Shown here piece by piece: positions 1-5,686 of a stretch of DNA of 9,064 nucleotides. The first letter of the stretch is position 1, and every line of letters begins with the position of its first letter. Under the pieces are notes generated by a model. That model was not told where the DNA came from and ran no database searches. It saw only the letters and a program-made list of their open reading frames with translations. Source of the DNA: an uncultured Collinsella sp. (lineage in GTDB: Bacteria; Actinomycetota; Coriobacteriia; Coriobacteriales; Coriobacteriaceae); contig UQVT01000069.1 in assembly GCA_900544465.1 (NCBI GenBank), positions 1 to 9,064 of the forward strand. Reading direction: 5' to 3'. A program made the position numbers and the translations under genes.

Positions 1-151
1 GGCGGCGTTTGTCTTGCTTTTTCGAAGCGTCACTCTGAGTTTTCTTGTCCTGCCGTTTCTTACGATCCTGCTCCAACTCATCGTCGTCGAGTAGCAGATC
101 CCACTCAAACGGATCGTCTGTCAGATCGAACTGGTCGTCGTCATCAAACAT
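1..151 (-). CDS. Hypothetical acidic/basic protein, N-terminal part only
   Basis: The reading frame is open from an ATG at 151 to the window edge, so only about 50 N-terminal residues are visible. I chose this start because GGAGG lies five bases upstream; an in-frame ATG at 163 has no comparable ribosome site. The first 29 residues are extremely acidic (15 Asp/Glu, including DDDD at residues 3-6 and a DDDE stretch near 22-25, with Trp and Phe between). They are followed by a lysine/arginine/glutamine-rich stretch that runs off the window. No domain is recognised. The gene starts 18 bases after the stop of the broken HIRAN gene and was probably in its operon. The charge-segregated, likely disordered N-terminus could be a linker or interaction region, but no function can be assigned. 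Confidence 0.6.
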   Translation of the reverse strand, partial: MFDDDDQFDLTDDPFEWDLLLDDDELEQDRKKRQDKKTQSDASKKQDKRR

Positions 152-169
152 GGCCGCCTCCATTGCCGA

Positions 170-566
170 CTAGCGGGCATCCACCACATAGAGGCCAACG
201 CGCACCTGGTGCCACGGGCTGCGCTCGGGGGCAACCTGTTGCACGCGGGCCTCAAATACGTCCTCGTGGCCGTAATACATCATCAAGGACAGCGGGCCGA
301 CCTCGTTTCCCGGAACGTAGCCAAGTTTGGTCTTGCCGTAATAGATCGCAACCGCCTCGGGATCATGGGGATTATCGTGCTCGGCACACAGCGTCAGTTT
401 ATCGCCCGCTTTAAGATCGCCTAGGACCAAAGACCGTCGGCATATTGAAATCCTGCGATATGAAACGACAGAAGAACACGTGAAGGCTCGTACATGGCAA
501 CTCCTCTAACGGCCGGATAAACCAGCGTTTGACCTTATCGAGAAGTCTACGGGCCCGTGCGGACAT
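170..566 (-). pseudogene. HIRAN-domain protein, frameshifted
   Basis: The C-terminal two thirds (170-430) reads as a clean HIRAN domain: a GDKLTL strand, then the hallmark NPHDPEAVAI, LGYVP, and a final WHQVRVGLYV strand. The expected N-terminal strand, SFHIAGFQYADGLW, is present but in another frame (495-424), where it runs into TAG right after LWS. Restoring one G at the GG near 427-428 (tttgg to tttggg) rejoins the two parts as DGLWVLGDL. Upstream, an ATG at 566 with AAGGA at good spacing opens a basic amphipathic segment (KRWFIRPLEELP). That segment would join the HIRAN part if one more C were present in the CC before the ATG at 495. That internal ATG also has its own GAGGAG site, so the lesion count is one or two. 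HIRAN domains bind DNA ends in eukaryotic HLTF; small bacterial versions have unknown roles. It lies 20 bases after the aldehyde dehydrogenase. Confidence 0.75.
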
Positions 567-586
567 AAATTCATCCTTATCTGATT

Positions 587-1966
587 CTAATGCACAAACA
601 TGCGCACGAATTTGTGCTTCCAGCTTGCATAAGGGGCATAGCGGAATGGCACGTCCAACCACGTTGCCTTGTTCACGATGCTCTTCTTGTGGCTAAACGT
701 ATCGAAGCTCTCGCGTCCATGGTACTGCCCCATACCGCTCGCGCCCATGCCGCCAAAGCCCATATGGCTCGTAGCCAAGTGCATGATCGTGTCGTTGACA
801 CAGCCGCCGCCAAAGGGCACGTAGCGCACAAAGCGTTGCTGAACCGAACGGTCCTGGCTAAAGATATACAGGGCCAGCGGCGTCGGACGATCCGTAATAA
901 ACGTCTCGGCCTCGTCTAGGCTCTCAAACGTCAGCACCGGCAAGATGGGACCGAAGATCTCCTCCTGCATCACGGCGTCATCGGGGGTCACGCCGTCTAG
1001 GATCGTCGGCTCAATCTTGAGCGACGACTCGCGCGCCGTGCCTCCCAGCACGACCTTATCGGGATCGATCTGCCCGCGCACGCGCGCAAAATGCTTGGCG
1101 TTGACGATATGCCCGTAGTCCTCGTTATCGAGCGGATGCTCGCCAAACATACGGCGGGCCTCTTCCCTGATGAGGTCCAGCAGCTCGTCGTGCACGCGCG
1201 CATCGACCAGCAGGTAGTCGGGCGCCACGCAGGTCTGCCCCACGTTGAGCCATTTACCAAAGGCGATGCGCCGTGCCGCGACCTTCAAGTTTGCCGTCGC
1301 ATCCACGATGCAGGGACTCTTTCCGCCCAGCTCAAGCGTCACGGGCGTAAGGTTTTTACTTGCGCGCTCCATGACGAGCTTGCCAACCGGAACGCTACCG
1401 GTAAAGAAGATCTTGTCCCAGTGCTCATCGAGCAGCGCTTCGTTCTCGGCGCGCCCGCCCTCGACAACCGTCACCAGGCGCGGATCAAATGCCTCTTCAC
1501 AGATTTGCCTGAGCACCGCGCTCGATGCCGGAGCATAGGCGCTCGGCTTGATGACCACGGTATTGCCCGCGGCAAGGGCGCCAGCGAGCGGCTCGAGCGT
1601 CAGCAAAAACGGATAGTTCCAGGGCGCCATGATGAGCGTGACGCCATAGGGCACGGTTTGCGTTTTGCACACGCTCACGGCGTTAGCGAGGTCGCACGGA
1701 CGCAGGCGCGGACGACTCCATCGGGCCACATGCGCAATCTGATGTCGAATCTCGGAAAGCGATGTGCCAATCTCGCACATATAGGCCTCGTCATGCGACT
1801 TTCCCAAATCGGTCTTGAGCGCATGAGCGATATCGGCCTCGTGGGCCCGCACCGCATCGCGTAAACTCACGAGCGCGCGACGTCGAGCATCGACATCAAA
1901 CGTGGCGTGCGTCTTAAAGTAGGCGCGCTGATCGCCGACGATGCGCGCAATTTCCTCGGTGTTCAT
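587..1966 (-). CDS. Aldehyde dehydrogenase, ALDH3-like
   Basis: A cytoplasmic NAD(P)-dependent enzyme oxidising aldehydes to carboxylic acids; 459 residues is the usual length for the ALDH3-type bacterial group. Visible motifs, in order: PWNYPF (115-120), the cofactor-binding region with NTVVIKPS (135-142) and FFTGS (187-191), the general-base Glu212 in LELGGKSP, the catalytic Cys246 in GQTCVAPDY, and EEIFGP (335-340). The C-terminal part has the GFGGMGASGMG and FSHKKS stretches typical of ALDH3 and ends in an aromatic/basic tail. The ATG at 1966 has GGAGGG four bases upstream, overlapping the stop codon of the alcohol dehydrogenase gene; only nine bases separate the two genes, so they are surely co-transcribed. 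It is not a CoA-acylating enzyme of the AdhE type. The physiological substrate cannot be read from the sequence; a fatty or short-chain aldehyde is likely. Confidence 0.93.
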   Translation of the reverse strand: MNTEEIARIVGDQRAYFKTHATFDVDARRRALVSLRDAVRAHEADIAHALKTDLGKSHDEAYMCEIGTSLSEIRHQIAHVARWSRPRLRPCDLANAVSVCKTQTVPYGVTLIMAPWNYPFLLTLEPLAGALAAGNTVVIKPSAYAPASSAVLRQICEEAFDPRLVTVVEGGRAENEALLDEHWDKIFFTGSVPVGKLVMERASKNLTPVTLELGGKSPCIVDATANLKVAARRIAFGKWLNVGQTCVAPDYLLVDARVHDELLDLIREEARRMFGEHPLDNEDYGHIVNAKHFARVRGQIDPDKVVLGGTARESSLKIEPTILDGVTPDDAVMQEEIFGPILPVLTFESLDEAETFITDRPTPLALYIFSQDRSVQQRFVRYVPFGGGCVNDTIMHLATSHMGFGGMGASGMGQYHGRESFDTFSHKKSIVNKATWLDVPFRYAPYASWKHKFVRMFVH

Positions 1967-1975
1967 GGCACCCTC

Positions 1976-3196
1976 CTAGTTCTCGTCCTCAAACATACCA
2001 CCCGCGACGACCTCGTACATATGCTCGAGCTCCGAGCGGTCCATCAAAAGTGGAACGGGGTACAGGGGATTGGCCTCGGCATCGGCATGGGCCGCCATTT
2101 GCGGAATATCGGAGCGGCGAATACCCGAGACATATTTGGGGATTCCCAGGGCCTCGTTCATGCGGTCGACCCAATCGATAAAGGCCTCGGCCGCAAGACT
2201 GTCCTGCGCGGTAGTCGGCGCAATGCCCGCCATGCGAGCAAGATCGGCAAGCTTGGGGGCGGCAGCGTCACCATAAGCGCGAAGCATGTGCGGCAGGATG
2301 ATCGCGTTGGCCAAACCGTGCGGAATTCCGTATCGGCCGCCCAGACTGTGCGCGATGGCATGCACATATCCGACATAGGAGCGGGTAAACGCAACGCCCG
2401 CCTTATACGCCGCCGAAAGCATATTGCGACGAGCGCGCATGTCGTCACCATGCTCATAGGCCTCGAGCAAATTGTCGTGGATGAGCTGCACCGCCTGTCG
2501 TGCCATCTTGCGCGTATAGGGCGTGGTGCTTCGCCCGATAAAGGCCTCGACGGCATGCGTCAGGGCATCCATACCCGTCTGCCCCGTAATGGAGGCGGGC
2601 AGACCGCGCGTAAACTCGGGGTCGTGCACCGCAAAGCGCGGAATAAGCACAAAGTCGTTAATGGGGTACTTGTAGTGCGTCCCGTCATCGGTGATAACCG
2701 CCGCGAGCGTGACCTCGCTTCCCGTGCCTGCCGTAGTGGGAACGGCGATAAGCAGCGGCAGGCGACGATGAATCCGCAGCAGGCCGCGCATCTTGTTGAT
2801 GGGCTTGCTTGGCTGCGTGATGCGTGCACCCACGCCCTTGGCGCAGTCCATGGCCGATCCTCCGCCAAAACCGATAATGGCCTGGCAGGCGCTCTCTCGA
2901 TACAGGGACGCCGCTTCTTCCACGTTTGAAACCGTGGGGTTTGCACGCGTTTCGGCATAGACCGTAACGCCAATCCCCCTGCATGCGAGCGCCGTCTCGA
3001 GCGGTGCCGTGAGCCCCAGACGGGCAATGCCGGGATCCGTCACGATAAGGACCTTCTGGATCGAGCGCTTTTGAAGCACCGCGGGCACATCCTCGGCATG
3101 CTCTAAAATGCGCGGCTCGGTATAGGGCAGGATCGGCAATGCAATGCGAAAAACCGTCTGATATGTTCGGCACCAGGCACGACGGGCTAGATGCAT
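1976..3196 (-). CDS. Iron-containing alcohol dehydrogenase (group III)
   Basis: An NAD(P)-dependent, metal-requiring alcohol/aldehyde oxidoreductase of 406 residues, the normal size of the family. The dinucleotide-binding site is GFGGGSAMD (109-117), followed by PTTAGTGSE (153-161). The four metal ligands expected from the FucO/YqhD family are all present: Asp210 and His214 in GMDALTHAVE, His279 in YVHAIAH and His293 in IPHGLANA. About 20 extra N-terminal residues (MHLARRAWCR...) precede the first strand. The ATG at 3196 is supported by AAGGAG eight bases upstream. It is the first gene of a minus-strand operon with the aldehyde dehydrogenase, suggesting sequential alcohol-to-aldehyde-to-acid conversion or the reverse reduction. 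A palindrome at 3211-3234 just upstream of the ribosome site may be its operator. The substrate is unknown. Confidence 0.93.
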   Translation of the reverse strand: MHLARRAWCRTYQTVFRIALPILPYTEPRILEHAEDVPAVLQKRSIQKVLIVTDPGIARLGLTAPLETALACRGIGVTVYAETRANPTVSNVEEAASLYRESACQAIIGFGGGSAMDCAKGVGARITQPSKPINKMRGLLRIHRRLPLLIAVPTTAGTGSEVTLAAVITDDGTHYKYPINDFVLIPRFAVHDPEFTRGLPASITGQTGMDALTHAVEAFIGRSTTPYTRKMARQAVQLIHDNLLEAYEHGDDMRARRNMLSAAYKAGVAFTRSYVGYVHAIAHSLGGRYGIPHGLANAIILPHMLRAYGDAAAPKLADLARMAGIAPTTAQDSLAAEAFIDWVDRMNEALGIPKYVSGIRRSDIPQMAAHADAEANPLYPVPLLMDRSELEHMYEVVAGGMFEDEN

Positions 3197-3210
3197 AAAG
3201 GAAACTCCTT

Positions 3211-3234
3211 CATTTGTTGATAGGTCAACATTTG
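3211..3234 (-). promoter_or_regulatory. Palindrome upstream of the alcohol dehydrogenase, candidate operator
   Basis: The arms are CATTTGTTGA and TCAACATTTG around a four-base centre (TAGG); eight of ten positions pair and the inner GTTGA/TCAAC is perfect. It ends about 14 bases before the alcohol dehydrogenase start codon, where a bound repressor would block the transcript start or leader. A weak -10-like TACAAT lies upstream on the minus strand (near 3243-3248), without a convincing -35. The symmetry suits a small dimeric winged-helix or TetR-like regulator; no such gene is in the window. Confidence 0.4.
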
Positions 3235-3340
3235 CTCGCCCGATTGTACTCAGCGGCGGTCAAAGACGGCCTGCCAATCGTTAATCAATCAACATCTTCA
3301 TATCTCAAAATTGTTTTATTAAAAATCATTCCTAATAGGC

Positions 3341-3368
3341 TTCACATTTGGTTGCATTTATGGATAAT
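3341..3368 (+). promoter_or_regulatory. Promoter of the rubrerythrin gene
   Basis: TTCACA (3341-3346) and GATAAT (3363-3368) each match five of six bases of the vegetative consensus and are separated by 16 bases, inside an AT-rich tract. A start near 3375 would give a leader of roughly 78 bases before the rubrerythrin ATG. Confidence 0.55.
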
Positions 3369-3382
3369 AGAACTCGTCAAGA

Positions 3383-3421
3383 CGCACGTCCGGAGAGGGC
3401 CCTTACGGGACCGGACGAGCG
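3383..3421 (+). other. Hairpin in the rubrerythrin leader
   Basis: In the predicted 5' untranslated region, CGTCCGG (3387-3393) pairs with CCGGACG (3411-3417). The stem continues outward past an A-A mismatch with CGC/GCG, and a short CCC/GGG stem sits inside the loop. No T-run follows, so it is not a simple intrinsic terminator. It could stabilise the mRNA or be a regulatory leader; this is inference from base pairing only. Confidence 0.45.
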
Positions 3422-3452
3422 CACAATCGCCATCGATCGAAAGGATCGAATC

Positions 3453-4013
3453 ATGAAGTTTGTTTGCCCCGTTTGCGGTTATGTGGAAGAGTTCGACGGC
3501 GACCAGCTGCCCGAGGACTTCAAGTGCCCCCAGTGCGGCGTTCCCGGTTCTCGCTTCCTGAAGCAGGAGGAGGGTCAGCTCGAGTGGGCTGCCGAGCACG
3601 TCGTGGGCGTCGCCAAGATGGAGGGCGTCTCCGAGGACATCGTTGCCGACCTGCGCGCCAACTTTGAGGGCGAGTGCTCCGAGGTCGGTATGTACCTGGC
3701 CATGGCGCGCGTCGCTCATCGCGAGGGCTATCCCGAGATCGGCCTGTACTGGGAGAAGGCTGCCCACGAGGAGGCCGAGCACGCTGCCAAGTTCGCTGAG
3801 CTCCTGGGCGAGGTCGTAACCGACTCCACCAAGAAGAACCTCGAGATGCGCGTTGAGGCCGAGAACGGCGCCACCGCCGGCAAGACCGATCTTGCTAAGC
3901 GCGCCAAGGCCGCTGGCCTCGATGCCATCCACGACACCGTGCACGAGATGGCTCGCGACGAGGCTCGCCACGGCAAGGCTTTCGCCGGCCTGCTCAAGCG
4001 CTACTTCGGCTAA
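3453..4013 (+). CDS. Reverse rubrerythrin (N-terminal rubredoxin domain)
   Basis: A non-haem diiron peroxidase that reduces hydrogen peroxide in anaerobes, taking electrons through its rubredoxin centre. The rubredoxin-like domain comes first (residues 1-35), with iron ligands Cys5, Cys8, Cys25 and Cys28 (CPVCGY and CPQCGVP). The four-helix ferritin-like domain follows, with FEGECSEVGMY (71-81), the ExxH motifs EAEH (97-100) and EARH (160-163), and the conserved DTVHEMARDE helix. This order is that of the reverse rubrerythrins of clostridia rather than classical rubrerythrin. I start at the ATG at 3453, which has AAGGA seven bases upstream and begins directly at MKFVCPVCGY; the frame is open further upstream, but that part carries no domain. 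Codon use is highly biased (every Lys AAG, nearly every Glu GAG), suggesting strong expression. It is monocistronic, with its own promoter and terminator. Confidence 0.95.
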   Translation: MKFVCPVCGYVEEFDGDQLPEDFKCPQCGVPGSRFLKQEEGQLEWAAEHVVGVAKMEGVSEDIVADLRANFEGECSEVGMYLAMARVAHREGYPEIGLYWEKAAHEEAEHAAKFAELLGEVVTDSTKKNLEMRVEAENGATAGKTDLAKRAKAAGLDAIHDTVHEMARDEARHGKAFAGLLKRYFG

Positions 4014-4047
4014 GCCAGCAACCTGAGACATAACCTCTAGCTCGATG

Positions 4048-4078
4048 AGGCCCGGACCGCATGGTTCGGGCCTTTTTC
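4048..4078 (+). terminator. Intrinsic terminator of the rubrerythrin gene
   Basis: AGGCCCGGACC (4048-4058) pairs with GGTTCGGGCCT (4063-4073), one G-T wobble, around the four-base loop GCAT. The T-run at 4073-4077 follows at once. It lies 35 bases after the rubrerythrin stop codon. Confidence 0.9.
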
Positions 4079-4143
4079 GTGCCTCACAAACTTGTTAACT
4101 ACCTGAAATAGGACCGCCTTCGGCATCGGCTTCTCGTCAAAAA

Positions 4144-4266
4144 CTAAGTGAGTAGACTTTTTGGAACTTGCCGAGCAGACCATCCATATCACTTTATAAA
4201 GCCGCAGGTAAATGCCTTGTTGCAAAACGACCTAGTCGCCAAAGTGCCAAAAGTCTACTCACTTAG
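4144..4266. repeat. Palindromic gene-end element, copy A
   Basis: This 123-bp element has inverted ends: CTAAGTGAGTAGACTTTT at 4144-4161 and its exact complement at 4249-4266, with weaker pairing continuing inward (TTGGAACTT against AAGTGCCAA and beyond). A second copy lies at 5565-5686 in the same orientation, about 80% identical, with the ends best conserved. The end sequence contains TAA, TGA and TAG in three different frames. The right end supplies the last three codons and the stop of the 377-residue gene. Reading on the minus strand, the stem is followed by five T (complement of 4139-4143), so it may also act as a weak terminator. No transposase and no clear target duplication are visible. 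Confidence 0.85.
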
Positions 4267-5382
4267 ATTCGCAGCCGTCCACGATCGAGCCATTTTGTGT
4301 CTAACGGGCATCTTTCCGTCGATTACTCCCAATTTTGTCCAGTCAACGAATAGTTCAGACCTGAGTAATGTCTCAGCCCTTTGCTCATCTGAGCTTTTAT
4401 CACGATATTCAGCATCGAGCATCCTGCATACGGCCTTAACGATCGCGCGGAATCTATCCTCATCCGATATCTGTCTGTGTGTCAGGAGAAGCACATCGTA
4501 GCCCATGGCCTGAAGGGCCGTCATGCGGTCAGCGTCACGCAAGCCATCCCCTGCGCGTCCGTGCGAGGCCTTTCCCTGACATTCAATGGCCACCTGTCGC
4601 CTGCCGTCCGGCGAAGACAGAAGTATGTCGATATATACACGGGACTTTCCCACAATCGCTCGAGCACTTGTGCTTAGCATCACTTCAACATTAAGCTCTA
4701 TGTCGCAAAAACCTTCGCCTCCCAGGGATCGCGGCAGTGCAAGTAGCAAATACGCCTCGACCTCAAAAGGCGACGCGGCACCCAATGGAACGAGTTGCGA
4801 CACCGTCCTAAATCTATTGCCGTAACGTATCCCGCAAACATCTGAACAAAAACGGTCAAGGTCTCCGCCCAAAACCAAAGCGTCTCGACGCCATAAATTT
4901 GAGGCGGTGCCGTCCTCGGACGGGCAGCGCACCCAACCGAACGTTGTCGAGATCGCGCCCGAATCAATTGCACGCGAAAACTCCGCCTCAAGTGCCGCAG
5001 GCAGAGCGCACACCGCAAACAAGCCACACATCTCCGCCAATACCAAAAGAAGCTGAAGATCCGTCAGATGCCGCGACATGATGAATACCGTCAGTAGAGG
5101 AGACGTAATCAAAAACCCATGCTCCGTTTCCAGTACGGATTCCCTGGGAAGCTCACCAAGAAACAGCCGCTGCCTAATGCTGGCAGGACAAGTCCGTTTG
5201 TTTCTCGTCTGAACCAATGTATACAACGGAAAACCGAGCGCGACCGCAGCCGTCGGGTTGCGGGCGAGATCATATCGCTGCCGGTCTTCTTCCGGTCGTG
5301 GAAGCGGCGGACACAGAGCGCGGACCTGAGGGGGCAAACGCCAGTACCTAAAAGCCGATATGTCACAAAGTAGATCTTTCAT
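4255..5382 (-). CDS. Protein of unknown function with nuclease-like C-terminal region
   Basis: About 375 residues; I do not assign a name. Numbering here counts from a GTG at 5388; the ATG two codons later (5382) is preferred, although neither has a good ribosome site. The N-terminal part (SAFRYWRLPPQVRALCPPLP, 11-30; then ETEHGFLITSPLLTVFIMSR) resembles, by eye, the N-terminal half of AbiEi-like antitoxins and related Coriobacteriia proteins. The C-terminal part (about 205-350) looks like a Vsr/DUF559-type restriction-endonuclease fold: SPFEVEAYLLLALP, then Asp254 in YIDILL, Glu269 and Lys273 in IECQGK, then YDVLLLTHRQI. The Glu-x-x-x-Lys spacing is not the classical ExK, so activity is uncertain. 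The final Asn-Leu-Ser-Glu-stop is largely encoded by repeat element copy A. The gene is enclosed by two element copies and preceded by two inverted repeats, suggesting a transferable unit, possibly defence-related. Confidence 0.75.
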   Translation of the reverse strand: MKDLLCDISAFRYWRLPPQVRALCPPLPRPEEDRQRYDLARNPTAAVALGFPLYTLVQTRNKRTCPASIRQRLFLGELPRESVLETEHGFLITSPLLTVFIMSRHLTDLQLLLVLAEMCGLFAVCALPAALEAEFSRAIDSGAISTTFGWVRCPSEDGTASNLWRRDALVLGGDLDRFCSDVCGIRYGNRFRTVSQLVPLGAASPFEVEAYLLLALPRSLGGEGFCDIELNVEVMLSTSARAIVGKSRVYIDILLSSPDGRRQVAIECQGKASHGRAGDGLRDADRMTALQAMGYDVLLLTHRQISDEDRFRAIVKAVCRMLDAEYRDKSSDEQRAETLLRSELFVDWTKLGVIDGKMPVRHKMARSWTAANLSE

Positions 5383-5423
5383 AGGCACAGGAAAACACGA
5401 ATTTCAACCCAGTCAGTCACGCA

Positions 5424-5441
5424 TTGGCGCGAACGCGCCAA
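5424..5441. repeat. Perfect 8-bp inverted repeat in the leader of the 377-residue gene
   Basis: TTGGCGCG and CGCGCCAA are separated by two bases, 36-60 bases upstream of the start codon of the minus-strand gene. It could be a leader hairpin or a dimer binding site. No T-run follows on the minus strand, and there is no other clear promoter element close by. Confidence 0.5.
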
Positions 5442-5465
5442 AAATGGTGCCGAACGGACTGCCAA

Positions 5466-5531
5466 GTTTTCAACAGCCCTCCCCAACTGGCCAAAAGCTT
5501 GCCGAGAGCTGGACGAAGTTCTGTTGAAAAC
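5466..5531. repeat. 11-bp inverted repeat with 44-base loop
   Basis: GTTTTCAACAG (5466-5476) is exactly complementary to CTGTTGAAAAC (5521-5531). The loop contains a smaller pairing possibility around AGCTTGCCGAGAGCT. The structure sits between element copy B and the start of the 377-residue gene. On the plus strand the right arm is followed by CCCATTTTTT, so it could form an imperfect plus-strand terminator; on the minus strand it would be a leader structure. Confidence 0.5.
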
Positions 5532-5564
5532 CCCATTTTTTCTCATGCAGAAGCTTTGCGCGAC

Positions 5565-5686
5565 AAGTGAGTAGACTTTTTTTGAACATCCCGAGCAGCC
5601 CGGTCATCCTGCTTTTCAAAACCGCAGGTAGATAGCTTGTTACAAAACTGCCTGGTCGCCAAAGTTCCAAAAGCCTACTCACTTAG
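5565..5686. repeat. Palindromic gene-end element, copy B
   Basis: Second copy of the element at 4144-4266, same orientation, about 24 differences over 122 bases. Most changes are in the centre; the terminal AAGTGAGTAGACTTTT and CTACTCACTTAG are kept apart from a single change (AAGCCTAC for AAGTCTAC). At the left end the first two bases are lost (ACAAGTG instead of CTAAGTG), so TAA is missing there but TGA and TAG remain. The right end encodes the last residues and stop of the MocR-type regulator. The centre is open in one minus-strand frame here but has a stop in copy A, so a conserved peptide is unlikely. Confidence 0.85.

Noticed and set aside
1091..1864. 257-codon open frame on the plus strand
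   Set aside because: It is antisense to the aldehyde dehydrogenase, whose catalytic motifs are all intact; the translation is Arg/His-rich without motifs.
1907..2929. 340-codon open frame on the plus strand
   Set aside because: It lies antisense to the intact alcohol dehydrogenase, shows no recognisable domain, and is explained by codon bias of the opposite strand.
3348..3452. Upstream extension of rubrerythrin by 35 residues
   Set aside because: The extension would begin inside the predicted promoter, crosses the leader hairpin, and lacks a ribosome site; the family starts right at the first rubredoxin cysteines.
3342..4031. 229-codon open frame on the minus strand
   Set aside because: It is the shadow of the rubrerythrin gene, produced by its strong GAG/CTG/AAG codon bias.
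5565..5580. Target-site duplication next to the elements
   Set aside because: Flanks of copy A and copy B show no matching direct repeats on both sides; only AAT before the right end is shared, which may be target preference or chance.
5470..5682. 70-codon minus-strand frame through element copy B
   Set aside because: The same frame is interrupted by a stop in copy A and the amino-acid changes between copies are not conservative, so a conserved peptide is unlikely.
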